Source: Ligilactobacillus araffinosus DSM 20653 (GTDB lineage: Bacteria > Bacillota > Bacilli > Lactobacillales > Lactobacillaceae). Taken from it: 64,000 bases of DNA. Made by a program: the position numbers and the translations under genes. Each line of letters starts with the position of its first letter. The stretch's first letter is position 1. The stretch lies in NCBI RefSeq assembly GCF_001435375.1, contig NZ_AYYZ01000029.1, forward strand, positions 370,460 through 434,459. The letters run 5' to 3'. The notes under the pieces are model-generated. The model had not been told where the DNA came from, did not search any database, and saw only the letters and a program-made list of their open reading frames with translations. Below are positions 24,632 through 33,946 of the stretch, piece after piece.

Positions 24632-25843
24632 TTGAAGTATGTGAAACGAAAAGAATATCTTGATTTTTTGCATCGCCACCAAGATAAGAAAATTATTAAG
24701 ATTGTCTCTGGTGTTCGCCGATCAGGCAAGTCAACCCTTTTTGAATTGTTTAAGAACGATTTACTTGATGAAGGGATTCAACCTGCTCAATTAATTACAA
24801 TAAATTTTGAAGATATGGATAATGAACCGTATACTCAAGCAGACAAGTTATATCATTACATTTCAAAACAGTTGATTCCAGATAAAATGAATTATGTCTT
24901 TTTAGATGAAATTCAAAATGTTAATCACTTTGAAAAAGCAGTCAATTCGTTATTTTTAAAGGATAATGTTGATTTATATTTGACGGGCTCCAATGCATAT
25001 TTTTTAAGTAGTGATATTGCAACGGTATTAAGCGGACGCTATGTTGAATTAAAGATGTTGCCATTATCGTTTAAAGAATATGTGGAATGGAATCGTCAAA
25101 ATAACAATACCAAAAAGAATGAAGAACTGTTTGATCAATATTTAGAAAGTTCATTTCCGTATACATTATTTATTGGTTCTGAGAAAGAAAAACTTGAATA
25201 TTTGCAAGGAATTTATTCAACGGTGATTTTAAAAGACATTGTAGCTCGGCTTTCAGTTCGTGATGTTGAAGTTCTTGAACGAATTATTCAGACTTTGTTT
25301 AGTGATATTGGAAGCTTAGTAAATGTAAATAAAATAAAAAATACTTTGGTAAGTTCAGGATATAAAACATCTAATCCTTCAATTAGCAACTATCTAACAG
25401 GAATTACAGACAGTTTAATTATGTATCCAGTAAGTCAGTATGATATTCGTGGACGCCAATTATTAGGTGCTCAGAAAAAATATTATGCTGTTGATGTTGG
25501 GCTTCGGCGATTACTGTTAGCAGACCATCAGCAAGATTTTGGCCATGTTATCGAAAATATTGTTTTCTTGGAATTGAAGCGTCGTGGATATGAGGTTTAT
25601 GTTGGCAATACGGGGAAGTACGAGGTTGATTTTGTAGCGATTGATGCCAAGCAAAATATTAAATATTATCAGGTTTCATTAACAACCTTAGATAAAAAAA
25701 CACTTGAACGTGAGTTACGTTCGTTACAGGCAATTAATGATCAATATCCGAAGTATTTAATCACATTAGATCAAATTAATCGAACGGCAAATTATAACGG
25801 AATTCAAAAAGTAAACTTAATTGATTGGCTTTTAAACTCGTGA
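24632..25843 (+). CDS. AAA ATPase with DUF4143 domain (COG1373)
   Basis: From the TTG at 24632 (GGAG ten bases upstream) the protein is 403 residues. It has Walker A GVRRSGKSTLFEL, Walker B NYVFLDEIQNV, a sensor-like LTGSNAYFLSSDIATVLSGRY segment, then a winged-helix-like part and a C-terminal PD-(D/E)XK-like fold with EVDFVAID. This is the standard architecture of the DUF4143 family. Function is not established; members are numerous and variably present between strains, which suggests a mobile or defence-related role. Single gene behind the 30-bp palindrome. Confidence 0.85.
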   Translation: MKYVKRKEYLDFLHRHQDKKIIKIVSGVRRSGKSTLFELFKNDLLDEGIQPAQLITINFEDMDNEPYTQADKLYHYISKQLIPDKMNYVFLDEIQNVNHFEKAVNSLFLKDNVDLYLTGSNAYFLSSDIATVLSGRYVELKMLPLSFKEYVEWNRQNNNTKKNEELFDQYLESSFPYTLFIGSEKEKLEYLQGIYSTVILKDIVARLSVRDVEVLERIIQTLFSDIGSLVNVNKIKNTLVSSGYKTSNPSISNYLTGITDSLIMYPVSQYDIRGRQLLGAQKKYYAVDVGLRRLLLADHQQDFGHVIENIVFLELKRRGYEVYVGNTGKYEVDFVAIDAKQNIKYYQVSLTTLDKKTLERELRSLQAINDQYPKYLITLDQINRTANYNGIQKVNLIDWLLNS

Positions 25844-25936
25844 AGTGAGTGTGCTACAACAGAAAGTATTAAATAATGCTTAAGTGTCGTTATGAAGAAG
25901 AACTACCCATTCTTGATATTAAACGTAATTTCATAT

Positions 25937-25975
25937 AAAAAACGCCCGAATGAATTGGTTAAATTCAAACGGACG
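25937..25975 (-). terminator. Minus-strand terminator with no intact gene before it
   Basis: On the minus strand CGTCCGTTTGAA pairs with TTCATTCGGGCG (with G-U and one mismatch) and is followed by TTTTTT. Only a short remnant frame (25999-26076) precedes it. Confidence 0.6.
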
Positions 25976-25998
25976 ATTTCTTTATATACACGTACTAG

Positions 25999-26076
25999 TT
26001 AACCTTTTAATACTTGTTTAAGGCTATCAAGCACCCAACAAGCATTGGTACAAGGATATTTTGTAAAGAATAACAT
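25999..26076 (-). pseudogene. Short C-terminal gene remnant
   Basis: The 25-codon frame encodes MLFFTKYPCTNACWVLDSLK and ends QVLKG, directly before a good terminator. It has no ribosome site. The regular protein-like composition together with the terminator suggests the tail of a lost gene, but I cannot name the family. Confidence 0.3.
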
Positions 26077-26085
26077 TATGGATAC

Positions 26086-26114
26086 CTAACTGCTGGCTAA
26101 CAGTTAGTTTTTTT
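26086..26114 (+). terminator. Plus-strand terminator
   Basis: CTAACTG (26086-26092) and CAGTTAG (26101-26107) pair around eight bases and run into seven T. It is 240 bases after the ATPase gene and is the first clear terminator for it. Confidence 0.65.
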
Positions 26115-26265
26115 ATTTTATGCACGTTGTTTAAACAAAATATACCCTAAATAAATATGGTTTATAAATTATAATTAGTCTTAATCAAATCTCTTTAGCG
26201 ATAAGTAGAATTTAAGGTAAATCATAAGGGAGTGGATAATTTAGAAAAATAAAATTTAAATTAAA

Positions 26266-27504
26266 TTATGCTTCTTGTTCAAGATTTCTAATTTCACGTA
26301 CAAAGTCTTTACGAATATGATATGAGAATAATAAGGCAATTACATCAATGATGATAAATGCAATAATTGTAACGGTGTATGTATGCAACAATTCATGGGT
26401 AACCGATAATAATACAGGACCAACTAAGCCTGCGACTGCCCAGGCTGTTAAAACATATCCGTGAATTGCACCTAGCTCTTTAGTACCGAAAACATCGCCA
26501 AGGTAAGCAGGAATAACCGAGAAACCTGCCCCATAGCATGAAAGTAATAAGCAAAGGGCAATTGTAAAGATAAATGGCAGTTTGAAAATCAACATTAATG
26601 CCAACATCAAAATATCAACAATAAAAATCAATGAGAATGTATTCGGACGACCGATATAATCTGATAAAGTTGCCCAAACTAATCGTCCAAACCCATTGAA
26701 TAAACCAATAATGCCGACCATTACGGCTGCTTTGGTAACCGTCATTCCAGTCATTGACTGGGCCATTGGAGATGCTGCTGATACTAATCCAATTCCGCAA
26801 GTGATATTAATGAAGAACATAAGCCATAACAAACGGAATGAACGTGTTTTTACAGCTTCATTAGCTGTAAATTGTTTGCCATCAAGGAAAGTTGATTTAA
26901 TTGTTGTTTTAGAATTTTCAACCTTAGGAATTTCATTTTCACTTGGTCGTTTGATAAATTGTGCAGAAATAATCATCACAACAAAGTATACTAAACCAAG
27001 TACATAGAAAGTATTGACCAAACCAATTGCTTTAATCAAGGCTTGAGCAACAGGACTTGTAAGCAATGCTGCAAATCCAAATCCCATGATAGCTAAACCA
27101 GTTGCCAATCCGCGACGATCAGGGAACCATTTGATAATGGTAGAAACGGGAGTAACATACCCTGCACCTAATCCGATTCCGCCAATTACACCATATCCTA
27201 AATAAAGTAATGCTAAGGAATGTAAATGAATGGCTAATCCAGTAAGGGCAATTCCAGATCCAAATAAAATACTTGAAACAGTTCCTGTAATTGTTGGTCC
27301 AAATTTTTCAACCGCTTTTCCCATAAAAGCAGCGGACATCCCAAGACAGAAGATCGCAAGACTAAAAGCAAATGAAACGGATGCCTCACTCCAATGTGTC
27401 TGAGCAACAATTGGTTTTGAAAACACACTCCACGCATAAACTGATCCAATCATTAAATGAAACATTACTCCAGCAAATGCGACTACATTACGATTTTTTT
27501 TCAA
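26266..27504 (-). CDS. OFA-family MFS transporter (oxalate/formate antiporter-like)
   Basis: The 412-residue protein has the family opening (FAGVMFHLMIGSVYAWSVFS), YGVIGGIGLGAGYVTPVSTI and KWFPDRRGLATGLAIMGFGF, which define the OFA group. Despite the name, most members in lactobacilli have no known substrate; organic acids are likely. The start is TTG behind GGAGGG. ribB lies 53 bases upstream with no terminator between, so both may be on one transcript. Confidence 0.87.
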   Translation of the reverse strand: MKKNRNVVAFAGVMFHLMIGSVYAWSVFSKPIVAQTHWSEASVSFAFSLAIFCLGMSAAFMGKAVEKFGPTITGTVSSILFGSGIALTGLAIHLHSLALLYLGYGVIGGIGLGAGYVTPVSTIIKWFPDRRGLATGLAIMGFGFAALLTSPVAQALIKAIGLVNTFYVLGLVYFVVMIISAQFIKRPSENEIPKVENSKTTIKSTFLDGKQFTANEAVKTRSFRLLWLMFFINITCGIGLVSAASPMAQSMTGMTVTKAAVMVGIIGLFNGFGRLVWATLSDYIGRPNTFSLIFIVDILMLALMLIFKLPFIFTIALCLLLSCYGAGFSVIPAYLGDVFGTKELGAIHGYVLTAWAVAGLVGPVLLSVTHELLHTYTVTIIAFIIIDVIALLFSYHIRKDFVREIRNLEQEA

Positions 27505-27557
27505 TCTTTTTTCCCTCCAAAATTTACAATAACCCGTTAATTATATCTAAAAACAAA

Positions 27558-28202
27558 TTATTCTGCCAATTTAGCTGCATATTCAATATCGTGATCATCA
27601 AGATACTGTTCAATTTGACCAATTGTAATCATTGGAATCTGATAATCTTCGGCTAATTTATATAATGCATCCCGGCGAGCCATTTTTCCGTCTTTGTTTA
27701 AAATTTCAATAATGACCGTTACCGGTTCTGCACCAGCGATATAAGCTAAGTCAACGGTTGCTTCGGTATGACCATTCCGGACTCTGATACCTTTATCTTG
27801 AGCAATAAGTGGTTGAATATGGCCAGGATGATTAAATTGTTCCGGTTTCGATGCGGGATCCGCAATTTTTCTAATGGTTGCTGCCCGATCATATGCAGAC
27901 ACCCCCGTTGTTACTCCAGTTGATTCAAAAGTGGCGTCCGTTGTGACCATGAACGGTGTTTCATTCGGATCGGTACTATGTTCTACCATTTCTTTGAACC
28001 CTAAGCGCTTGGCAATTTTAGAATTGATGGGTACACACATTAACCCATTAGCAATCCCTAACATTTGATAAACAACTTCCGGTTTAATTCGATCACCCAA
28101 GGCAACCAAATCGCCTTCATTTTCTCTTGATTCATTATCTGCCAAGATAATGAATTTTCCATCTTTTAAAAATCGAATAGCATTTTCAACAGTATTTTCC
28201 AT
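27558..28202 (-). CDS. ribB: 3,4-dihydroxy-2-butanone-4-phosphate synthase, stand-alone
   Basis: The 214-residue protein is a single-domain RibB, which makes the four-carbon unit of riboflavin from ribulose 5-phosphate. ADNESRENEGDLV (metal/acidic loop), TTGVSAYDRAATI and NHPGHIQPL with RVRNGHTEATVDL show the active-site residues. It lacks the usual RibA (GTP cyclohydrolase II) fusion partner, and no other rib gene lies in the window. No FMN riboswitch was found upstream. ATG behind GAAGGAGC. Confidence 0.93.
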   Translation of the reverse strand: MENTVENAIRFLKDGKFIILADNESRENEGDLVALGDRIKPEVVYQMLGIANGLMCVPINSKIAKRLGFKEMVEHSTDPNETPFMVTTDATFESTGVTTGVSAYDRAATIRKIADPASKPEQFNHPGHIQPLIAQDKGIRVRNGHTEATVDLAYIAGAEPVTVIIEILNKDGKMARRDALYKLAEDYQIPMITIGQIEQYLDDHDIEYAAKLAE

Positions 28203-28491
28203 TTCTTACAGCTCCTTCCTTTATGTTTGTAATTTTAACAGACATTAAACAACACATCAATACTTATTGTACGCATTATTTAATAAATTAAACAACAAAT
28301 AGCTGTTTTTGTTTTTATAAAAAATTAAATTGCGAACTATTTATAAACGCGGGTTTTATCGATATTTTTCCCTTTTACATCCCAAATGTTTATCAAATTT
28401 TACCAAAGGCGAATTCTAAAATTTAATTATTTTCAATTATTTCATAATTTGGTTCCAATTATGAAAATCAATATCTTGAATTATTAATTAT
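28203..28491. other. Intergenic region with no recognised element
   Basis: Apart from the ribosome site of ribB and the terminator of the next gene upstream (28492-28522), this AT-rich stretch holds no frame or folded motif that I can identify. It does not match FMN or other riboswitch consensus elements. Confidence 0.5.
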
Positions 28492-28522
28492 AAAAAAAGA
28501 TCATGACTTTCGTCATGACCTT
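28492..28522 (-). terminator. Terminator of the YjeM-like permease gene
   Basis: On the minus strand GGTCATGAC, GAAA and GTCATGATC form a GNRA-loop hairpin followed by seven T. Confidence 0.85.
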
Positions 28523-28541
28523 TGCTAATCATAAATAATAA

Positions 28542-30044
28542 TTAAGCATTTTTGTTTCGTTTATTATCAAAGTATAAAATTACTAGCGCTAAAACCCCAA
28601 AGAATACCGGTCCAATTGCGGTCCAAATAAAGGTCTTGATATCGTGATCAAAAATCGGCTTAATCACTGAAAAGATAATTCCGAATAGGACTGTAAGCCA
28701 AGCAATGACCGTAAAAATCCATGTGGTTTTTTTGCTTTTATAAACTTCAAATGATTGTTTTTTACCTGCCATTTTCTTTTTGAAAAATGGAAAGGCACCA
28801 ATCAAGAATAAGTATGGTACTGAAGTAGAAACATTCATCATATCAATCAAAATTGTGTAAAACCCTTGTGCGGTTGAACCTCCAAATGAAATTAATAATA
28901 ATACAACCGAAATTAACCCTGCCTGCCATAACATTGCGTTGGCCGGCATTTTTTTATCGTTTAACTTAGTAATACTTTTTGGCCAAAAACGCTTAGGTGA
29001 GCCCATAATAAACGATTTCAACGGTGAATAAACCATTACAAAGAATGTTGCTGTAAAGGCTGACAGTTGGACCAATCCCATAATTCGTACAAGCCATTTT
29101 CCAACCTCATTTGCAACAACTAAAGATGCTCCAAAATGAACTGCTAACGTATAACCCAAATTGCTGATCAATACATATGGAACATTTCCTAAGTCAACAT
29201 TTGAATGATTCAATAAATGGTTCCAGTTGGCTGTTACACCCCAGAATAACATCAAAACGGCATATGCAACAATCATGAACAAACCAGCAATAATAACCGC
29301 TTGAGGGAAGGTTCTTTCAGGCTTCTTTACTTTATCCGTAACACCTCCCATTGTTTCCATTCCACCATATGAAAAGATGGCGTATACAATAAATGAAAGC
29401 ATCCCTAATGGAGATGAGAATAACGGATTAGGAGATTTAACGAATCCGCTGGCTGTAATTGGCTGTGCAAAATGACCATGTTGCATTATAATGCAAACAA
29501 TACTTCCTAAGAATACAAACGCTGAACATAAGATTACAAAAATTCCTCCAATTGAAGCAATTTTAGAAATTTTATCAAATCCGCGAATAGCACAGAAAGT
29601 AACAACAAAAATAAAAATTACTCCTAAAATTCCTAAACTTGCGTTAGAAGAAAGGCCAAATAAATGCCAATTTTGGGTTGTATCTTTACCAAAAAATGCC
29701 TCTGAAAAGTTAATGAAGTTCATCGAAGTATTAGTTAATAACCAGATGATCCAAGAAGCAAGCCAAATAAATGTCCCAGTAAAAGCAAATTTTTCGCCAA
29801 CTGCAAACTCAAGCCAGGAATAAATTCCCCCATGAGCATCTTTCAAGACAGAGCCGTATTCAGCAAACATCAACGCAGCAGGAATAAAGAATAATAAAGC
29901 TGCCAATACATACCAAATAATCCCGGCATACCCCATCTGGTAAAAACCAATTGCCGTATTCCCAATTCCGTAGATTGAGGAAACGATCATTAAAATGAGC
30001 GCTAACAATCCCATTTTTTTCTTCGAACCATCTTCGGATTCCAT
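28542..30044 (-). CDS. yjeM: APC-family transporter, YjeM type
   Basis: This 500-residue permease closely follows the YjeM pattern. It has KKMGLLALILMIVSSIYGIG at the start, MGYAGIIWYVLAALLFFIPA, HGGIYSWLEFAVGEKFAFTG, and SYGGMETMGGVTDKVKKPER in the middle. YjeM belongs to the glutamate/GABA antiporter branch of the APC superfamily and has no settled substrate. Twelve membrane segments. ATG behind AAGGATG. Single-gene unit. Confidence 0.8.
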   Translation of the reverse strand: MESEDGSKKKMGLLALILMIVSSIYGIGNTAIGFYQMGYAGIIWYVLAALLFFIPAALMFAEYGSVLKDAHGGIYSWLEFAVGEKFAFTGTFIWLASWIIWLLTNTSMNFINFSEAFFGKDTTQNWHLFGLSSNASLGILGVIFIFVVTFCAIRGFDKISKIASIGGIFVILCSAFVFLGSIVCIIMQHGHFAQPITASGFVKSPNPLFSSPLGMLSFIVYAIFSYGGMETMGGVTDKVKKPERTFPQAVIIAGLFMIVAYAVLMLFWGVTANWNHLLNHSNVDLGNVPYVLISNLGYTLAVHFGASLVVANEVGKWLVRIMGLVQLSAFTATFFVMVYSPLKSFIMGSPKRFWPKSITKLNDKKMPANAMLWQAGLISVVLLLISFGGSTAQGFYTILIDMMNVSTSVPYLFLIGAFPFFKKKMAGKKQSFEVYKSKKTTWIFTVIAWLTVLFGIIFSVIKPIFDHDIKTFIWTAIGPVFFGVLALVILYFDNKRNKNA

Positions 30045-30146
30045 TCAAAACATCCTTTCAATAATTTAATATTACAATTTAATTATACCGCTTTAATGAA
30101 ATTAGAAATAATTAATTTTTAAATTAAAGTAATATAACTTTTCTAA

Positions 30147-30189
30147 ATAAAAAATACGTGATAATTGTCAACATTATCACGTATTTTTT
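30147..30189. terminator. Bidirectional terminator
   Basis: AAAAATACGTGATAAT and ATTATCACGTATTTTT form a 16-bp stem around TGTCAAC, downstream of the secreted PepSY-like gene. Confidence 0.85.
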
Positions 30190-30217
30190 AGTAAAATTAC
30201 CCTTTTAGTTTTATAAT

Positions 30218-30901
30218 TTATTTTTCATTTTTAACAGAAATCTTATTTCCATTAGTAGCATTTAACTTAACTGTAACCTTCTTGTTGCTCTTAGCTGCTT
30301 TGCTTGATGCTTTTGAGCTCTTCTTAGCTTTAGCATCTTTAACGCTTGAACTTTTAGCGGATGAAACTGAAGATGAGCTAACTGCTGTCACTGTCCCATC
30401 AAATTCAACTTCATAAACTGGAGTTTCAGTTCCATTTACTTTTTTCATTTCAAGTTTCCATGATGTTGGATTGCCATTTACGTTAGCGTACTTCTTTGCC
30501 AAGTTGATCGCATCAACCGGACTCTTCTTTACATCATTAATATTTAATGCATTGGCATCCTTTTTATCACTTGAAGACATTTTTTTCGTCTTGTTTTTGA
30601 TAATTTGGTTAGTCTTTTCAGCATTAACAACCATTTTGGCACTCTGAGTCTTTTTAGCGTTGAACCCTTTTAATTCATAAACCGGTTCTTGCTTATTGTC
30701 GCTGTGGTTTTCAACAGAAACTTCTTTTAATGAGAAATTTTTATTCTTATTTGTAAAAATCTGTTGTAACTGTTGGGCATTTTCGGTATATTGGCCAGCG
30801 TTAATCACTTGATCGGCGTTAACGCTTGCGCCGATCATGCTGAACCCTGCAGTCATTGTTAGTGCAGCACCTAAAAGAACTAATTTATTATTTTTCTTCA
30901 T
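30218..30901 (-). CDS. Secreted PepSY-like protein with Ser/Lys-rich tail
   Basis: The 227-residue protein has a signal peptide (KKNNKLVLLGAALTMTAGFS then ASVNADQ). Two PepSY-like stretches follow at about residues 37-95 and 125-168, the second containing DAINLAKKYANVNGNPTSWK and PVYEVEFDG. After that comes a low-complexity Ser/Lys/Ala tail (about 175-207) of wall-spanning type. No lipobox or LPXTG is seen. It is encoded downstream of a response regulator in the same direction. PepSY proteins can restrain proteases or act as sensors; role here unknown. Confidence 0.7.
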   Translation of the reverse strand: MKKNNKLVLLGAALTMTAGFSMIGASVNADQVINAGQYTENAQQLQQIFTNKNKNFSLKEVSVENHSDNKQEPVYELKGFNAKKTQSAKMVVNAEKTNQIIKNKTKKMSSSDKKDANALNINDVKKSPVDAINLAKKYANVNGNPTSWKLEMKKVNGTETPVYEVEFDGTVTAVSSSSVSSAKSSSVKDAKAKKSSKASSKAAKSNKKVTVKLNATNGNKISVKNEK

Positions 30902-31027
30902 ACAAATTACCTCCTATAACTTAACAAAACTAATTATAAAAGAATAATTTGGTTAATCAGTTACTAAGCCTCAGATTTTTGATGAAAGATTTTTGATATT
31001 TAAGAAAAATGTGTGAAAGTTACCAGT

Positions 31028-31711
31028 TTACTTGGTACCCAAGCTATATCCAATTCCCCGGACAGTTCGAATAATTCGATTTGAACGGTCATTATCGTGA
31101 ATCTTTTGCCGTAACAATCGAATATAGACATCAACGATATTTTGTTGTCCTTTAAAATCTTTACCCCAAATTTGATCTAAAAGCATATCCCGGGATAACA
31201 CATCTCCCTGATGTTCAAATAACAATAGAAGCATTTGAAATTCACGGTGGGTTAACCGAATACTTTCGCCATTTCGATAAACCTGACTAGTTTTTAAATT
31301 TAATGTTAAATCCTGAATACGATAAATACTATCATTAACTGTTGTCCGAGTTTTATTTCGTCGAATTACAACATGCATTCGTGCCAATAATTCTTCTGTT
31401 CCAAATGGTTTAACTACGTAATCATTAACTGCTGAATTACTTACAACGGCATTTACATTATCATGGCTAACCATTGCGACAACTGGAACGTTACTTTCAT
31501 GATGAATTTGTCCAATCACATCGGCCGCATTGATTTTGGGATCGTCCCAGTCAATAATGATTGCCTGAATTGTATTACGTTCCCGTTGATAAATTGTAAG
31601 TGCCTGTTCATGGTCCCCCGCCCACAAAACTTCTAAATTAGTTGATACCGAAATTAATGAATCGCTCAATCCTTTTTTGTTGGTGACAAGTAAAACTTCT
31701 TTCTTTGTCAT
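31028..31711 (-). CDS. OmpR-family response regulator, orphan, atypical receiver
   Basis: The 227-residue protein has a receiver domain (1-118) and a winged-helix DNA-binding domain (130-225) with LTHREFQMLLLLFEHQGDVL and RTVRGIGYSLG. The phosphorylation-site aspartate D54 and the lysine K101 (VVKPF) are kept. The acidic pair that normally binds Mg2+ near position 10 is replaced by T10-N11 (LLVTNKKG). No histidine kinase gene is adjacent. It may act without classical phosphorylation. The PepSY-like secreted protein follows after 126 bases. Confidence 0.85.
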   Translation of the reverse strand: MTKKEVLLVTNKKGLSDSLISVSTNLEVLWAGDHEQALTIYQRERNTIQAIIIDWDDPKINAADVIGQIHHESNVPVVAMVSHDNVNAVVSNSAVNDYVVKPFGTEELLARMHVVIRRNKTRTTVNDSIYRIQDLTLNLKTSQVYRNGESIRLTHREFQMLLLLFEHQGDVLSRDMLLDQIWGKDFKGQQNIVDVYIRLLRQKIHDNDRSNRIIRTVRGIGYSLGTK

Positions 31712-31943
31712 TCAACAACATCCTTTATTTATTATATTTTCACTTTACAAGTAAATAATACCAAAAGATATCTATGAAAAAAAAGACTAAAATAAGAATT
31801 ATTTTTAAATTATTCTGAATTTTATAGTGATTTTGATAAATAAATTTTTCTAAAATTCCAATAATATCATTTTGTTTATTCTTTTCGTTCCGAATTTAAG
31901 GTAAAATTAACCTGATACTTTAATTAAAGGAGTGAATTCAAAA

Positions 31944-33569
31944 ATGATGGCGGATGTTAATCAATCAAGAAAATCCTATATTACATGGCCAGTGTTGGCA
32001 TTAATGGATTTTGTAACCGTTATTGGGTTTGATGATTTGATTTATAACTTTCAAAATCAAGGATTAAGTGTAATTTCAAGTTGGGTAATCATGTTATTTA
32101 TTTACGTGATTCCCTACTCATTGATGGTCGGCCAGCTCGGATCAGTCTTTAGTAAGGAAGGCGGTGGTCTAAGTTCGTGGGTACGCGGAACAAGCGGCGA
32201 ATTTCTCGGTTATTTTACCGCTTGGACTTATTGGGCAGCCTCAATCCCATATGTTGTTGATACAGCTAATTCGGTGGTTGTCGGATTAGGATGGTGTTTC
32301 AACGGGAATGATTCCCTTGAAAATCACCTTTCAAACGCTAAATTTGCATTATTGAGTTTATTGGTTTTTGTAATTTTTATTTTTATTCAATCACGTTTTA
32401 AAAATTCATTGGAAGTTTTAAGTACAATTGGTGGGGTTGCAATGTTTGGCATGACTGTTTTATTTGTAATCATGACATTCAGTGCGTTAGTTGAAGGTCG
32501 CCATATTGCAACTCAACCGTTTAATTTGCATGCAATTCTTCCAACTTTTAATTTTAAATATTTTGCAACAATTGGAATGTTGATTTATGCAATGAATGGA
32601 GCTGAATTGGTTGCTCCATTCGTTACTCGTATGAAAAAACCGAAATCTGACTTTCCTAAAGCAATGATTATGTTAGCAGTTATGACCGCATTCTTAACGA
32701 TTTTTGGTTCCTTTTCCCTTGGAGTATTCTTCAATGCTCACCACTTACCAAATGATCTTAAAATGAACGGTTCCTATTATGCATTTCAAGCCCTTGGTCG
32801 ACAATTTCATGTTGGAAACTTTTTTATGTATTGTTTTGCATGGACTGAAGTCTTCTATATGTGTGCTTTGTTAGCTGTTTTATTAGATGCAATGACACGA
32901 ATCTTAATTTCCGATACTGGTTCAAAATACATGCCAAAATTTTTACGAAAAACCAATGCAAATGGATTGCCAATTAATGGGTACATTTTAACTTGCGTTT
33001 TAAGTGCTTTTATTATTGGATTAGGGGTTTTTCTTCCTGACATGAACGACATTTTCAATTGGCTGCTGAATTTAAATGGTATCGTTTCACCTGGGGTTAC
33101 TTGTTGGATTTTCTTTGCATTTATCAAAATTCGTGAACGAGAGACGCAATTTCCATCTGAATATGTCTTTATTAAAAATCAAAAGTTTGCACTGGTCGTT
33201 GGATGGTGGATGCTAATTGTTACAGCCGTTGCAACGGTTTTAGGAATTGCTCCACAAGATGTTAGTCAATTTTCTGAAACATGGTGGTATGAATTAGCAA
33301 TCAACCTCATTGCAATTATTGTTTTAATTGGATTAGGCGCTATCATGCCATATGTGACCCGGCGCGAACAACGCAGTTCAATCGGTGAAGCTTTTACGAA
33401 AATACAATGGATCGGCATGGTTAGTGTCTTATTAATCACAATGATCAGCAGTTTTTATCTTGGCGGCACCCATCTTGCAATGCGCTGGTGGTACATCGGG
33501 GGTCTTAGTCTAGTGGGAATCATTTTAATTATTCTGATTGGAAAAAAAGAATATACCGCTACAAAATAA
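31944..33569 (+). CDS. APC-superfamily amino acid permease
   Basis: The 541-residue protein from the ATG at 31944 has 12-14 membrane segments. ALMDFVTVIGFDDLIYNFQN begins TM1, and GGGLSSWVRGTSGEFLGYFT and MLIYAMNGAELVAPFVTRMK are the glutamate-family APC motifs. Compared with YjeM and GadC it is longer, with an extended C-terminal pair of helices. Start chosen 11 bases after AAAGGAG; an in-frame GTG at 31932 overlaps the ribosome site itself. Substrate unknown. Confidence 0.82.
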   Translation: MMADVNQSRKSYITWPVLALMDFVTVIGFDDLIYNFQNQGLSVISSWVIMLFIYVIPYSLMVGQLGSVFSKEGGGLSSWVRGTSGEFLGYFTAWTYWAASIPYVVDTANSVVVGLGWCFNGNDSLENHLSNAKFALLSLLVFVIFIFIQSRFKNSLEVLSTIGGVAMFGMTVLFVIMTFSALVEGRHIATQPFNLHAILPTFNFKYFATIGMLIYAMNGAELVAPFVTRMKKPKSDFPKAMIMLAVMTAFLTIFGSFSLGVFFNAHHLPNDLKMNGSYYAFQALGRQFHVGNFFMYCFAWTEVFYMCALLAVLLDAMTRILISDTGSKYMPKFLRKTNANGLPINGYILTCVLSAFIIGLGVFLPDMNDIFNWLLNLNGIVSPGVTCWIFFAFIKIRERETQFPSEYVFIKNQKFALVVGWWMLIVTAVATVLGIAPQDVSQFSETWWYELAINLIAIIVLIGLGAIMPYVTRREQRSSIGEAFTKIQWIGMVSVLLITMISSFYLGGTHLAMRWWYIGGLSLVGIILIILIGKKEYTATK

Positions 33570-33636
33570 TTCGTGAAATTTCTTGGATATTAAAGAGTTA
33601 TCTTTTACAATGAAAGTAGTAAAGGAGATCTTAACC

Positions 33637-33867
33637 ATGAATTTAGATAGTGTATTCGTACTTAAAAGTAAAGAAAAGGGTTATGTTAGTTCAGTTAGTG
33701 GTGAAGAAGGCCATGAAAAAGTAACTTACAGTGATTTTTGGATGGATGCCAAACCGTTTATGGACTTTGACGGTGACAAAGATGATAGTTGGTATCCAGT
33801 TCAACTAGCTAACCGTTTAGGATTGAAAATCGTTAAAATCACTGCAACTGAAGATGACTTTGAATAA
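33637..33867 (+). CDS. Small acidic hypothetical protein (76 residues)
   Basis: ATG at 33637 behind AAAGGAG gives MNLDSVFVLKSKEKGYVSSV, followed by SGEEGHEKVTYSDFWMDAKP and an acidic DFDGDKDDSWYP stretch. It appears soluble, with alternating beta-strands. I do not recognise a named family. It lies between two transporter genes and is followed by a terminator. Confidence 0.6.
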   Translation: MNLDSVFVLKSKEKGYVSSVSGEEGHEKVTYSDFWMDAKPFMDFDGDKDDSWYPVQLANRLGLKIVKITATEDDFE

Positions 33868-33891
33868 TAAATTCCAATTTGGAATAAAAGC

Positions 33892-33922
33892 GAAAGCTGT
33901 GACAATTGTCACGGCTTTCTTT
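33892..33922 (+). terminator. Terminator after the 76-residue gene
   Basis: AAAGCTGTGAC and GTCACGGCTTT pair around AATT with one mismatch and are followed by CTTT. It lies just before the next gene's ribosome site. Confidence 0.7.
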
Positions 33923-33946
33923 ATGAGAGAAAGAAGGAAAATCAAA

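Noticed and set aside
28203..28491. FMN riboswitch upstream of ribB
   Set aside because: None of the conserved FMN-element blocks is present on the minus strand; the region is plain AT-rich sequence.
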